This document shows, piece by piece, positions 1-7,345 of a stretch of 51,538 nucleotides of DNA. Made by a program: the position numbers and the translations under genes. Location: positions 1 to 51,538 of the forward strand of contig CALIKX010000061.1 in assembly GCA_938017905.1 (NCBI GenBank). Reading direction: 5' to 3'. Source of the stretch: an uncultured Thermoleophilia bacterium. GTDB lineage: Bacteria; Actinomycetota; Thermoleophilia; Miltoncostaeales; Miltoncostaeaceae. Position 1 is the stretch's first letter. Every line of letters starts with the position of its first letter. A model generated the notes under the pieces. The model did no database searches. It saw nothing but the letters and a program-made list of their open reading frames with translations, and had not been told where the DNA came from.

Positions 1-258
1 GACATGCAGTTGAGCGTCGACCTGCTGAGCGGCGGGGGCACGATGGGCGCCATCGACACCGGTGCCGCCATGACCGCCCCCCTGGTGCCCACCCTCATGA
101 CCCTCACGGGCATCATCAGCGACATCGGCGGCCCGGTGGACCTGCCCGCGGGCAGCTACCAGGTGCGGTTCCGGCTGGCCGAGACCGCGCCCTGCACGGT
201 GGCCATCACGGCCACCGCACCCACGCTGTCGGTGGTGACGCTCGGCATCGCCCAGTAG
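1..258 (+). CDS. C-terminal fragment of an unknown protein (partial)
   Basis: The reading frame is open from the first base of the window and ends at a TAG at 256-258, so this is the 3' end of a gene that begins outside the window. An ATG at position 4 is probably internal. The 84 visible residues are rich in Thr, Ala, Gly and Val with alternating hydrophobic residues (for example YQVRFRLAETAPCTVAIT), which suggests beta strands, as in a surface or structural protein. I do not recognise a family. The next gene converges from the other strand only 7 bases further on. Confidence 0.5.
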   Translation, partial: DMQLSVDLLSGGGTMGAIDTGAAMTAPLVPTLMTLTGIISDIGGPVDLPAGSYQVRFRLAETAPCTVAITATAPTLSVVTLGIAQ

Positions 259-265
259 CGGACGC

Positions 266-1204
266 CTACGCGGCGGGCCGCCCCAGTATCCAGCCCTCCA
301 CGGCCAGATGCGCGGGGTCGATGCCGCCGGGCATGTCGGGCAGCAGGCCGTCCATCACGGCCACCATCTGCAGGGCGCCCACAAGGGCGTCGAAGCCGTC
401 CTCGCCATCCGGCCCCGCGCCGAAGCCGCCCTCCACCGCATCCCGCAGCGCCGGGGAGGGGTGCACGGACGGCAGGTGCTGCGCGGCCCAATCCAGCGCC
501 TGCTGCGCGCGCGCCCGGCGGTCATCTTGGCGCCGCTTGCTCCATCCGGTGCGCGGCAGGCCGAGCGGCCACTCGTACGCCGCCCGTGGGTAGCACTCGG
601 ACAGCACCACGCGGCCCGGGCACGCGAGCGCGGGCAGGCGCCCGTCCATGGGCCACATGCGCACGTGGTCGTGCGCGAGCGCGGGTGCCACCACCTCATC
701 CCACGCCGACAGCGCCGCGCGCCCCACCTGCTGGGCCCCCACCAACCAGAACAGCGGAGCCGCCGCCGGCGCCCGGCCGGGAATCGCCCGGTCGCAGGCG
801 CGCAGGAGATCATCGGGGCCCGCCAGCCCCAGGCCCGTCACCAGGTCGGCACGGGACGTGCCGCCCGGCGCCCGGGGGTAGAACGGCCGGCCGGTGGCGA
901 TGTCCGCGGCCGTGGGAGCAGGATCGGCGAACCGGGGCCACCTGCCATCGCGCATGCCCGCGAGCACCTGCCGGAATGCGGTGGCCCCAGCCGCGTGCGC
1001 CCATGCCCGGGGCACGCCCAAGGGCACATCCAGCCCCGCCACCACGCGTGCGTCCGCGGGATCGCGCAGCAGGGCCATGTGCTCCGCGTCGTCCCACGGG
1101 CGCGGCGCCTGCACATGCCATCCCCCGCCGTCGTCGCGCGCCACCACCACGCGGCGCCGCCCCGGTCGCATGCTCCAGTCGGCATGCAGGACGATCCGGG
1201 TCAG
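266..1204 (-). CDS. RNase H-like DUF429-type protein (putative nuclease)
   Basis: A protein of about 300 residues. Its N-terminal HADWSMRPG segment followed by a VVVARDD strand resembles the first two strands of RNase H-fold DUF429 proteins, where the Asp is a putative catalytic residue. Further matches to that fold are VVAGLDVPLGVP, a YPRAAYEWP segment and a C-terminal DGFDALVGALQM helix with acidic residues. No function is proven for the family. It is the last gene of a three-gene minus-strand unit after Nudix and ASCH genes. The start is unclear: the conserved HADWS strand lies upstream of the first usable ATG (1171). A CTG at 1204 overlaps the ASCH stop codon as CTGA, so 1204 is given as the extent needed to keep the motif. 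A conventional caller would begin at 1171. Confidence 0.6.
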   Translation of the reverse strand: MTRIVLHADWSMRPGRRRVVVARDDGGGWHVQAPRPWDDAEHMALLRDPADARVVAGLDVPLGVPRAWAHAAGATAFRQVLAGMRDGRWPRFADPAPTAADIATGRPFYPRAPGGTSRADLVTGLGLAGPDDLLRACDRAIPGRAPAAAPLFWLVGAQQVGRAALSAWDEVVAPALAHDHVRMWPMDGRLPALACPGRVVLSECYPRAAYEWPLGLPRTGWSKRRQDDRRARAQQALDWAAQHLPSVHPSPALRDAVEGGFGAGPDGEDGFDALVGALQMVAVMDGLLPDMPGGIDPAHLAVEGWILGRPAA

Positions 1205-1563
1205 TCGAGCGGCGGGTACTCGATGACCTCGCTGAAGTGCACGATGGTCACCTGGTCGTCCTCGGTGATGTCGCGCGAGTAGATGTGGGTGAGGAACTGG
1301 ATGATGTCCTCGACCAGGCGGAACTCCGGATTGTCGCGCTCGATCTCGCGCTGCGTCAGGTCGCCCACGCGCTTGAACGTGACCTCGTCGATGATCGCCG
1401 TGAACAGCCGCTGGCGCGGCCCGTGGCGATGCCCCACGGTCACCCACACCAGCTGGCCGCGGTCGTACTTGCCGCGCTTGTCGCCCAGCCGGATGGTGGC
1501 GGTCTTGCGCCCCTTGCGCAGTTGCTCGATGAACAGGGGCGAATAGAAGTTGAGCGCGTACAT
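1201..1563 (-). CDS. ASCH domain protein
   Basis: A compact protein of 120 residues. It begins YALNFYSPLFIEQLRKGRKT and continues ATIRLGDKRGKY...GQLVWVTVG, the signature of the ASCH (ASC-1 homology) fold. That beta-barrel is related to PUA and is thought to bind RNA or modified nucleosides; some bacterial members are amidohydrolases acting on N4-acetylcytidine. The GRKTATIR segment contains the Lys and Thr used as catalytic residues in the amidohydrolase members, but I cannot assign that activity. It starts 5 bases after the Nudix stop and its TGA overlaps the next gene, so the three are probably co-translated. Confidence 0.7.
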   Translation of the reverse strand: MYALNFYSPLFIEQLRKGRKTATIRLGDKRGKYDRGQLVWVTVGHRHGPRQRLFTAIIDEVTFKRVGDLTQREIERDNPEFRLVEDIIQFLTHIYSRDITEDDQVTIVHFSEVIEYPPLD

Positions 1564-1568
1564 GCGGG

Positions 1569-2069
1569 CTACGCCACCGCCGCGATGAGTCGGTCGCGCG
1601 CGCCCGGATCGCGCACCGCCAGGAAGCCATCGGCACTGAGGTCGCGCACGCGGCGCTTGGCCGCCCGGATAATGGCCTTCTCGCCATCGTGCGTGATGAG
1701 CGACTCGGCCTCGCCCAGGGGGACCAGCTGCACGTTGTCCACCTCGGCCTGCTCGAAGCGCGCGGGCGACCCCGCCCGGTACAGCATGAGGAAGAAGTCC
1801 ACGCTCTTGTTGATGCGGCTGCGCTCGGCGCGGGCCCAGAAGCGGTACGAGATCGTTCCGAGGGGCTCGAGCACCAGGCCGGTGAGGCCGGCCTCCTCGC
1901 GCATCTCGCGCACGGCGGCCTCGGCGGCGCCCTCACCATCCTCGATGCGGCCCTTGGGAAGTCCCACCACTTCGGACTCGGGCACGGTGATCAGCGGCAC
2001 CAGGATGTGATCGCCCACGGGCACGAGCAGTACGCCACCCGCCGATCGCTCATGCCTCACCCGTGCCAT
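1569..2069 (-). CDS. Nudix hydrolase
   Basis: A 166-residue Nudix protein. The Nudix box is present from about residue 40: GRIEDGEGAAEAAVREMREE followed by AGL, with the REMREE glutamates that bind the divalent metal. The family hydrolyses nucleoside diphosphates linked to another moiety; substrate cannot be read from the sequence. The N-terminus, HERSAGGVLLVP, is typical of MutT/diadenosine-polyphosphate-type enzymes. It is the first gene of the unit with the ASCH and RNase H-like genes. A good promoter ends six bases before the ATG, so the mRNA is probably leaderless. Confidence 0.85.
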   Translation of the reverse strand: MARVRHERSAGGVLLVPVGDHILVPLITVPESEVVGLPKGRIEDGEGAAEAAVREMREEAGLTGLVLEPLGTISYRFWARAERSRINKSVDFFLMLYRAGSPARFEQAEVDNVQLVPLGEAESLITHDGEKAIIRAAKRRVRDLSADGFLAVRDPGARDRLIAAVA

Positions 2070-2075
2070 GGGGCG

Positions 2076-2103
2076 ACGATACCCGGGCGATCGGCCGTCT
2101 CAA
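2076..2103 (-). promoter_or_regulatory. Promoter of the Nudix-ASCH-nuclease unit (leaderless type)
   Basis: Read on the minus strand: TTGAGA (2103-2098), 16-base spacer, TATCGT (2081-2076), six bases, then ATG at 2069. Both boxes are near consensus. Transcription would start at or next to the A of the start codon. There is no Shine-Dalgarno sequence. Confidence 0.6.
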
Positions 2104-2128
2104 AGGGCCGGGGGCCCCGGATTGCCCC

Positions 2129-2160
2129 GGGGCCCGGGCGGCGACATGCGCCCGGGCCCC
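2129..2160 (-). terminator. Hairpin downstream of aldolase gene
   Basis: A 12-bp perfect GC stem (arms 2129-2140 and 2149-2160, loop of 8) lies 8 bases beyond the aldolase stop codon. No long T tract follows. A second overlapping hairpin can form at about 2110-2135. Likely terminator by position. Confidence 0.5.
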
Positions 2161-2168
2161 CGCGGGCA

Positions 2169-3242
2169 TCAGGCAAGGCCGATCCCATCGCACAGGTAGA
2201 CGTCCTGGATGGCGTTGAGCAGGGCCACGCCCTCCTTCATGGGACGCTGGAACGACTTGCGTCCGCTGATCAGCCCCGCCCCGCCTGCGCGCTTGTTGAC
2301 CACCGCGGTGTAGACGGCGTCGTGCAGGTCGTTGTCGCCCGATGCGCCGCCCGAGTTGATGAGCGGGATGCGGCCCATGTAGCAGTGCGCCACCTGGTAG
2401 CGGGTCATGTCGATCGGGTGCTCGGTCATGAGCTTGCCGTACATCCGCGGGTCGGTCTTCCCGAACTTCAGGGTGTCGAAGCCAGGCGCCGCGGTCCCGG
2501 GGGCCTTCTGCTTGATGATGTCGGCCTCGATGGTGACGCCCAGGTGGTTGGCCTGGCCCGTGAGGTCGGCGGCCGTGTGGAAGTCCTCGTCCGCGGTCGT
2601 GAATGCGGAGTTGCGCAGGTAGCACCACAGCACGGTGGCCATGCCCAGGTCGTGCGCCATCTCGAACGCCTGGGCCACCTCCTGGATCTGCCGCTTGCTC
2701 TCATCCGACCCGAAGTAGATGGTGGCGCCCACGGCCACGCACCCCATGTCCCGCGCCTGCTCGACCGACGCGAACATGATCTGGTCGTACCCGTTGGGGT
2801 AAGTGAGGAACTCGTTGTGGTTGAGCTTCAGCATGAACGGGATCCTGTGCGCGTACCGCCGCGCAACCGACCCCAGCACGCCCAGGGTGGTCGCCACCGC
2901 ATTGCACCCGCCCTCGATGGCCAGCTCGACGATGTTGGCCGGGTCGAAGTACGCGGGGTTCTTGGCGAACGACGCGCCCGCCGAATGCTCGATGCCCTGG
3001 TCCACCGGGAGGATGGAGAGGTACCCCGTGCCGCCCAGGCGCCCGTGGTCGTACATCTGCTGCAGGGACCGCAGCACGGGGATGGAGCGGTCGCTGGCCG
3101 CCGCGACGCGGTCGACGAAGTCAGGGCCCGGCTTGCTCAGCCGCGATGCCGGGATGGTCTTGCAGCGATGGTCGAGGAGACCCTTGGCGTCCTTGCCGAG
3201 GATCTCCTCGATGCGCGTGAGTGATGCGTCGCCGGACGCCAT
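2169..3242 (-). CDS. fbaB: Class I fructose-bisphosphate aldolase (FbaB/DhnA type)
   Basis: A 357-residue cytosolic enzyme very like E. coli FbaB along its whole length. Matching blocks include [20 protein letters not shown] (from about residue 72), [51 protein letters not shown] and the C-terminal [14 protein letters not shown]. It cleaves fructose-1,6-bisphosphate to DHAP and glyceraldehyde-3-phosphate through a Lys Schiff base, and could also act in gluconeogenesis. The ATG at 3242 has a GGGAG Shine-Dalgarno 7 bases upstream. It is a single-gene unit between the repeat-protein gene and a terminator hairpin. Confidence 0.95.
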   Translation of the reverse strand: MASGDASLTRIEEILGKDAKGLLDHRCKTIPASRLSKPGPDFVDRVAAASDRSIPVLRSLQQMYDHGRLGGTGYLSILPVDQGIEHSAGASFAKNPAYFDPANIVELAIEGGCNAVATTLGVLGSVARRYAHRIPFMLKLNHNEFLTYPNGYDQIMFASVEQARDMGCVAVGATIYFGSDESKRQIQEVAQAFEMAHDLGMATVLWCYLRNSAFTTADEDFHTAADLTGQANHLGVTIEADIIKQKAPGTAAPGFDTLKFGKTDPRMYGKLMTEHPIDMTRYQVAHCYMGRIPLINSGGASGDNDLHDAVYTAVVNKRAGGAGLISGRKSFQRPMKEGVALLNAIQDVYLCDGIGLA

Positions 3243-3272
3243 GCGGTAACTCCCTGGTGGCTTGCACCAGAG

Positions 3273-3278
3273 ATGCTA
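3273..3278 (-). promoter_or_regulatory. -10 box of fbaB
   Basis: TAGCAT on the minus strand, about 30 bases before the ATG, leaving a short leader that holds the GGGAG ribosome binding site. No good -35 is visible. The same TAGCAT hexamer precedes trpB2 and the pyruvate kinase gene. Confidence 0.4.
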
Positions 3279-3295
3279 CCGGCATGGCAGGGGGG

Positions 3296-3751
3296 CTACT
3301 TGCCCCCGAAGAGGCGCTTCAGCCAGCCCATGAAGCCGCCACCGGAGGACGTCTCGGCGGCAGCCGACTCGGCGGCAGACGACGTCGGGGCGTCCTTGGA
3401 CACCCACTTGTCGAGGTCCTCCCAGCCGGTCTTGCCGGCGGTCTTCGCGGCGCTGGCGCCGTCGCCGACCCACTTGTCGAGGGCCTCCCAGCCGGTCTTG
3501 CCGGCGGTCACCGTGGCCGAGCCCACGTCCTTCGCCGCGCCGGCGGAGTCGCCGACCCACTTGTCGAGGGCCTCCCAACCGGTCTTGCCCGCGGTCTTCG
3601 TGGCGCTGGCGCCATCGCCAACCCACTTGTCCAGGGCCTCCCAGCCGGTCTTGCCGGCGGTCACCGTGGCGGAGCCCACATCCTTCGCCGCGCCGGCGGA
3701 GTCGCCGACCCAGTTCTCGAGGGCTTCCCAGCCGGTCTTCTTGGTGCTCAT
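3296..3751 (-). CDS. Small protein of tandem W-motif repeats with an amphipathic tail
   Basis: A 151-residue protein that I do not recognise. After MSTKK it consists of alternating units: a 29-residue unit (TGWEALxxWVGDSAGAAKDV then GSATVTAGK) and a 22-residue unit (TGWEALDKWVGDGASAxKTA then GK). The pair occurs twice (residues 6-107), followed by a fifth TGWEDLDKWVSKD. A Ser/Ala/Glu linker leads to GGGFMGWLKRLFGGK, a short basic amphipathic helix that could dock on a membrane or partner. There is no signal peptide. An AGAGG ribosome binding site precedes the ATG and a TATGAT -10 box lies at 3814-3819. The coding sense is supported because copies differ mainly at synonymous positions. Confidence 0.65.
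   Translation of the reverse strand: MSTKKTGWEALENWVGDSAGAAKDVGSATVTAGKTGWEALDKWVGDGASATKTAGKTGWEALDKWVGDSAGAAKDVGSATVTAGKTGWEALDKWVGDGASAAKTAGKTGWEDLDKWVSKDAPTSSAAESAAAETSSGGGFMGWLKRLFGGK
3431..3736 (-). repeat. Two tandem 153-bp coding repeats
   Basis: Copies at 3584-3736 and 3431-3583 encode residues 6-56 and 57-107 of the W-motif protein. Each is itself a long plus a short TGWEAL unit. The copies are nearly identical, with most differences at third codon positions, which suggests a fairly recent tandem duplication under protein-level constraint. Confidence 0.85.
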
Positions 3752-3813
3752 CTCGTACCTCTGCGCGGCGTCGTGGTCGGGGACGATGCGTGCCCGGGCG
3801 GGCGACGCTTTGC

Positions 3814-3819
3814 ATCATA
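3814..3819 (-). promoter_or_regulatory. -10 box of the repeat-protein gene
   Basis: TATGAT on the minus strand in a locally AT-rich patch just beyond the rsgA stop. It would give a leader of about 55 bases before the ATG at 3751. No clear -35 is seen. Confidence 0.4.
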
Positions 3820-3824
3820 CGTAA

Positions 3825-4697
3825 CTAATCGCGCCCGCGCGCAAATCGCGCCGCGGAGTCCGCTGCCTCCACCAGCGCGCGGTACGAGGCCAGGCGCTCG
3901 GTGTCCACGGAGTCATCCACCGCGCATCCGGCGTCGCCCATGTGCCGGCAGTCAGGAAACCTGCAGGCCGCGGCGGCGGACGCGATGTCGGGGAAGCCCG
4001 CCGCGATGTCGTGGGGGGTCATGGGCGGCAGCCAGAACGACCGGACGCCCGCGGTATCGATGACGGCGCCGCCGCCGGGCATGGGGATGAGCCGCGGGTC
4101 AGTGGTGGTATGCCGACCGCTGCGAAGGCGTGCCGACACCGCCCCGGTCGCACGCTGCACCCCCGTGAGCGCGGTGGTGAGCGTGGACTTGCCCACGCCC
4201 GAGTGCCCGGCCAGCACCGCCAGGCGATCGCCGATCAGCCCGCGCACCTCGCCCACGAGCCCGGGGTCGAGGGCCGAGCCGATCACGACGCGGTGTCCTG
4301 CCGCGCGCTGGCGGCTGGCGACCTCGGCCACGGCGTGCGCATCGTGCGGCCGATCGGCCTTGGTCAGCACGACCGCGAGGTCGAGTCCACCTGCCACGGC
4401 CGCCACTGCATAGCGGTCGATCAGACGGGGCACCAGGGGCGGCTCCGCAACGGCGGCGACGACCACCAGGAGGTCGGCATTGGCCACCACCGCGCGCACG
4501 CGGCCACCGCTGCCCACCCGCTCCAGCACCGTGCGGCGCGGGCTGATACCGCGGATGATCCCCTGCGTCCCCGAGTCATCCACCGTCACGTGGTCGCCCG
4601 CCACGGGCGGCCCACCGGGGAGGCGCGGTGCCACCCGCACCTCGCGCGTCACGCCGCCGTCGTCCACCTCGGCAAGCGGACCGGCCACGCGCAGCAC
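3825..4697 (-). CDS. rsgA: Ribosome small-subunit-dependent GTPase A
   Basis: RsgA is a 30S subunit maturation GTPase. From the GTG at 4697 it has 290 residues: an N-terminal OB-like region (VLRVAGPLAEVDDGG), then the circularly permuted GTPase with TKAD (G4) before the P-loop AGHSGVGKSTL and DTAGVRSF (G3), then the zinc site CRFPDCRHMGDAGC with its Cys/His ligands. All diagnostic motifs are present. In the same frame a CTG at 4718 overlaps the pyrE stop as CTGA, with an AGGAG 11 bases before it, so translation may begin there (297 residues). It is co-transcribed with pyrE. Confidence 0.93.
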   Translation of the reverse strand: MLRVAGPLAEVDDGGVTREVRVAPRLPGGPPVAGDHVTVDDSGTQGIIRGISPRRTVLERVGSGGRVRAVVANADLLVVVAAVAEPPLVPRLIDRYAVAAVAGGLDLAVVLTKADRPHDAHAVAEVASRQRAAGHRVVIGSALDPGLVGEVRGLIGDRLAVLAGHSGVGKSTLTTALTGVQRATGAVSARLRSGRHTTTDPRLIPMPGGGAVIDTAGVRSFWLPPMTPHDIAAGFPDIASAAAACRFPDCRHMGDAGCAVDDSVDTERLASYRALVEAADSAARFARGRD

Positions 4698-4714
4698 GAG
4701 GGGCGCATTCCGCG

Positions 4715-5278
4715 TCAGAGGGCGAGCAACTCCTGCGCGGTGAACAGGGCGTGGAGTGGGGCCCCGCCGAGCTCGGCCTCCACGGCCGCGCGGCCGCCGT
4801 CCTCCTCGCGATCCACCACCACCAGCGACGCGACCACCTCCGCGCCGGCCGCACGGGCGCGCTCGAGGGCCGTCAGCATGGAGCCGCCGCTGGTCAGGAC
4901 GTCGTCCACGATGGCGACGGGGGTGCCCTCCTCCACGAAGGGACCCTCGATCCAGTGCTGCAGGCCGTGCTTCTTGGCCTCCTTGCGCACGAAGAACCCG
5001 GTCCAGTGCGTGCCGTCGGCATAGGCAGCCGCGCTCACGGCGCACACGAGCGGGTCGGCACCCAGCGTGAGCCCACCCACCGCGCGGGGATCCGCCGCCG
5101 CGAGCAGCGGGTACGCGAGGCGCCCCGCGAGATGCGCGCCCTCGGGGTCGAGCAGCACCTGCCGCACGTCGAGGTAGTAGTCGGACCGGCGGCCGGAGGC
5201 CAGCACGACCGACTCGCGGAACAGGGCGCGCTCGGCCAGCAGGGCGCCCAGGCGGTGGCGTTCGGTGTCGTTGCTCAT
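4715..5278 (-). CDS. pyrE: Orotate phosphoribosyltransferase
   Basis: Adds ribose-5-phosphate from PRPP to orotate, giving OMP in pyrimidine synthesis. The PRPP-binding motif VAIVDDVLTSGGSM is present at about residue 115, with SGRRSDYYLDVRQVLLDP near the N-terminus and a GLTLGADPL loop. From the ATG at 5278 it has 187 residues, a normal length. An in-frame TTG at 5296 lies within the promoter region and is unlikely to be used, because a TACGGT box sits 8 bases before the ATG. It is first in a two-gene unit with rsgA. Confidence 0.93.
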   Translation of the reverse strand: MSNDTERHRLGALLAERALFRESVVLASGRRSDYYLDVRQVLLDPEGAHLAGRLAYPLLAAADPRAVGGLTLGADPLVCAVSAAAYADGTHWTGFFVRKEAKKHGLQHWIEGPFVEEGTPVAIVDDVLTSGGSMLTALERARAAGAEVVASLVVVDREEDGGRAAVEAELGGAPLHALFTAQELLAL

Positions 5279-5286
5279 CGGCGGGC

Positions 5287-5292
5287 ACCGTA
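5287..5292 (-). promoter_or_regulatory. -10 box of pyrE, leaderless type
   Basis: TACGGT (TANNNT form) on the minus strand, followed by 8 bases and the ATG at 5278. It decides between the ATG and an upstream TTG start for pyrE. No convincing -35. Confidence 0.45.
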
Positions 5293-5318
5293 CCAATGAC
5301 CATGGGCGCCGACCCGCC

Positions 5319-5324
5319 TAGTCT
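5319..5324 (+). promoter_or_regulatory. -10 box of the Nfu-type gene
   Basis: TAGTCT on the plus strand, back to back with the pyrE promoter. It would give a leader of about 27 bases containing the GGAAGG ribosome binding site at 5344-5349. Confidence 0.35.
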
Positions 5325-5357
5325 TCCGCGGGTAGGCAACCCCGGAAGGTGCATGCG

Positions 5358-5633
5358 GTGCAGGTCTCACCAGAGCCCACTCCCAACCCGAACGCGATCA
5401 AGTTCACGCTGGACCGTCCATCGACCGACGGCGGCGCGCAGACGTTCCGGGAGGGATCCGACCCCGCTGCCTCGCCGCTGGGCGCGCGCATCTTCGCCCT
5501 CGGGGAGGTGACCAACGTGTTCGCCACCGCGAACTTCGTGAGCGTCACGAAGACCGACGGCGCCGACTGGTCCGACCTCGGTCCCAAGGTCGTGGAGGCC
5601 ATCGGGGAGCACTTCGCGGACGGGGACGCGTGA
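5358..5633 (+). CDS. Nfu/NifU N-terminal domain protein (Fe-S scaffold related)
   Basis: A 91-residue protein consisting of the Nfu N-terminal domain alone. The opening VQVSPEPTPNPNAIKFTLDR matches the family signature, and ASPLGARIFALGEVTNVFATANFVSVTK follows it. The C-terminal CxxC domain that carries the Fe-S cluster in full Nfu proteins is absent, so this may be an adaptor rather than a scaffold. The GTG at 5358 is preferred because GGAAGG lies 8 bases upstream and the protein then starts like its relatives; a GTG at 5349 overlaps that site. Its stop overlaps the next gene by 4 bases. Confidence 0.8.
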   Translation: MQVSPEPTPNPNAIKFTLDRPSTDGGAQTFREGSDPAASPLGARIFALGEVTNVFATANFVSVTKTDGADWSDLGPKVVEAIGEHFADGDA

Positions 5634-5869
5634 ACACCGCCAGCGGTGTCTTCTTCACCTGGCTGCTCGGCCTGATCTTCGTGGTGGGGGGAGTCGTCTT
5701 CCTGCTGTTCCTGGGGGACAACAACCTGCTGTTCGGGCTGCCCTACCTCGTGATCGGCCTGTTGCTCTGCTACGGCGCCTGGCGCCTGCAGAAGTCCGCC
5801 GCGAAGAAGGCGCAGGAGGAGGCGGAGGCCTTGGACGACGAGGCCGTCCCGCCGCCCCCGGCCGACTAG
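5630..5869 (+). CDS. Small two-helix membrane protein
   Basis: A 79-residue protein with a GTG start that overlaps the previous stop as GTGA. It has two predicted membrane helices, roughly residues 7-29 (FFTWLLGLIFVVGGVVFLLF) and 35-53 (FGLPYLVIGLLLCYGAWRL), then a charged Lys/Glu-rich cytosolic tail ending in Pro residues. I do not recognise a family. The overlap implies translational coupling with the Nfu-type gene, but no function can be inferred. Confidence 0.65.
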   Translation: MNTASGVFFTWLLGLIFVVGGVVFLLFLGDNNLLFGLPYLVIGLLLCYGAWRLQKSAAKKAQEEAEALDDEAVPPPPAD

Positions 5870-5878
5870 TTCGCCGCC

Positions 5879-5932
5879 CCCGTTGCCGGGCACGTAACCG
5901 TTCATCGGAACGGTTACGCGCCGGGCAACGGG
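5879..5932. terminator. Large bidirectional terminator hairpin
   Basis: A 25-base arm (5879-5903) pairs with 5908-5932 around a 4-base ATCG loop, with only two mismatches. It lies between the convergent small membrane protein gene and trpB2, so it can stop transcription from either side. Confidence 0.7.
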
Positions 5933-5939
5933 GTGCGGG

Positions 5940-7304
5940 TCAGACGATGCCGGGGAGTGCGGCGAGCGCCTCCGTCGCGCGGGCGAGCTCGGTCTCGTCC
6001 ACGTCCAGGTCCTGCATGTCGCCGTGGAGGAAGTCGGCGTAGGCGGCCATGTCGAAGTGGCCGTGGCCGCACAGGTTGAAGAGGATCGTCTTCTCCACGC
6101 CCTCCTCCTTCGCCCGCTCGACCTCGGCGACCACATGCCGGATGGCGTGCGACGGCTCGGGCGCCGGGATGATGCCCTCGGCGCGGGCGAAGCGCACGGC
6201 CTCCGTGAAGCACTCGATCTGGCTGTAGGCCGTGGCCTCGACGAGGCCCTCATGCACGACATGGCTGACCAGCGGCGCCATGCCGTGGTAGCGCAGCCCA
6301 CCCGAGTGGATCGACGGCGGGATGAAGCCGTGGCCCAGCGAGTGCATGGGCAGCAGCGGGGTCATCTGGGCGGTGTCGCCGAAGTCGTACCCGTACGTGC
6401 CACGGGTGAGCGTGGGGCACGAGGACGGCTCGACGGCGACGATGCGGATGTCGCGTCCCTCGATCCTGTCCTTGAGGAACGGGAACGAGATGCCGGCGAA
6501 GTTGGAGCCGCCACCGACGCAACCGATGACGACGTCCGGGTAGGCACCGGCCATCTCGAGCTGCTCCTTGGCCTCCTGGCCCACCACCGTCTGGTGCAGC
6601 AGGACGTGGTTCAGCACCGAGCCCAGCGCATAGTTGGTGTCGTCGTGGGTGGCGGCCACCTCGACGGCCTCGCTGATGGCGATGCCCAGGCTGCCTGAGG
6701 AGTCGGGGTTGTCGGCCAGGATGGCCCGCCCCGCGTTCGTCTGGTTGGACGGGCTGGCGATGCACGTGCCGCCCCAGGTCTCCATCATCAGGCGCCGGTA
6801 CGGCTTGGAGTCGTACGACACCCGCACCATGAAGACGTCGCACTCCAGCCCGAACCGCTGGCAGGCGAACGACAGCGACGACCCCCACTGGCCCGCGCCG
6901 GTCTCGGTGCTGAGCCGCGCGACGCCGGCCTCCTTATTGTAGAAGGCCTGCGGCACCGAGGTGTTGGGCTTGTGGCTGCCCGCGGGCGAGACGCCCTCGT
7001 ACTTGTAGAAGATCTTGCAGTTCGTGCCGAGGGCCTGCTCCAGCCCCACGGCGCGGTACAGCGGCGTGGGCCGCCACATGGCGTAGATCTCGCGCACGGG
7101 ATCCGGGATGGGGATGTACCGCTCGGTCGAGACCTCCTGCTCGATCAGCGCCATGGGGAAGATGGCGGCGAGGGCCTCGGGGCCGATGGGCTCACCGGTG
7201 CCCGGGTTGAGCGGCGGCGGCGGCATCGTCGGCAGATCGGCCGCGATGTTGTACCAGCGGTCCGGGATCCGGTCCTCCGGGAGCATGTAACGGTGCTGGG
7301 GCAC
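5940..7304 (-). CDS. trpB: Tryptophan synthase beta chain, type 2 (TrpB2)
   Basis: A 454-residue PLP enzyme of the TrpB2 group, which is longer at the N-terminus than classical TrpB. Seen: MWRPTPLYRA, EGVSPAGSHKPNTS with the PLP-binding Lys, TGAGQWGSS and the glycine-rich phosphate loop GCVGGGSNFAG. It condenses indole with serine to make tryptophan. TrpB2 often lacks a TrpA partner and may salvage free indole; no trpA is present here. The GTG at 7304 has a perfect AAGGAG six bases upstream, so this is a leadered, efficiently translated single gene. Confidence 0.92.
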   Translation of the reverse strand: MPQHRYMLPEDRIPDRWYNIAADLPTMPPPPLNPGTGEPIGPEALAAIFPMALIEQEVSTERYIPIPDPVREIYAMWRPTPLYRAVGLEQALGTNCKIFYKYEGVSPAGSHKPNTSVPQAFYNKEAGVARLSTETGAGQWGSSLSFACQRFGLECDVFMVRVSYDSKPYRRLMMETWGGTCIASPSNQTNAGRAILADNPDSSGSLGIAISEAVEVAATHDDTNYALGSVLNHVLLHQTVVGQEAKEQLEMAGAYPDVVIGCVGGGSNFAGISFPFLKDRIEGRDIRIVAVEPSSCPTLTRGTYGYDFGDTAQMTPLLPMHSLGHGFIPPSIHSGGLRYHGMAPLVSHVVHEGLVEATAYSQIECFTEAVRFARAEGIIPAPEPSHAIRHVVAEVERAKEEGVEKTILFNLCGHGHFDMAAYADFLHGDMQDLDVDETELARATEALAALPGIV

Positions 7305-7310
7305 GGGAAA

Positions 7311-7341
7311 CTCCTTGCGGTCGGCGTCGCCCGGAATGCTA
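7311..7341 (-). promoter_or_regulatory. -10 box and ribosome binding site of trpB2
   Basis: TAGCAT (7341-7336) followed by a leader of about 25 bases with AAGGAG (7316-7311) six bases before the GTG. It is one of the few classical leadered starts in this window. No clear -35. Confidence 0.45.
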
Positions 7342-7345
7342 CGGG

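Noticed and set aside
1-258. Prophage tail or fibre fragment at the left edge
   Set aside because: The beta-rich composition alone is not enough and no phage gene is nearby.
1201-1563. ASCH gene as part of a toxin-antitoxin pair
   Set aside because: The neighbours are a Nudix hydrolase and an RNase H-like protein of normal size, with no antitoxin-like DNA-binding gene.
3431-3736. Regular direct repeats that might be a CRISPR array or satellite
   Set aside because: The 153-bp units are too long and contiguous for CRISPR, there are no unique spacers, and they are in one reading frame with synonymous differences.
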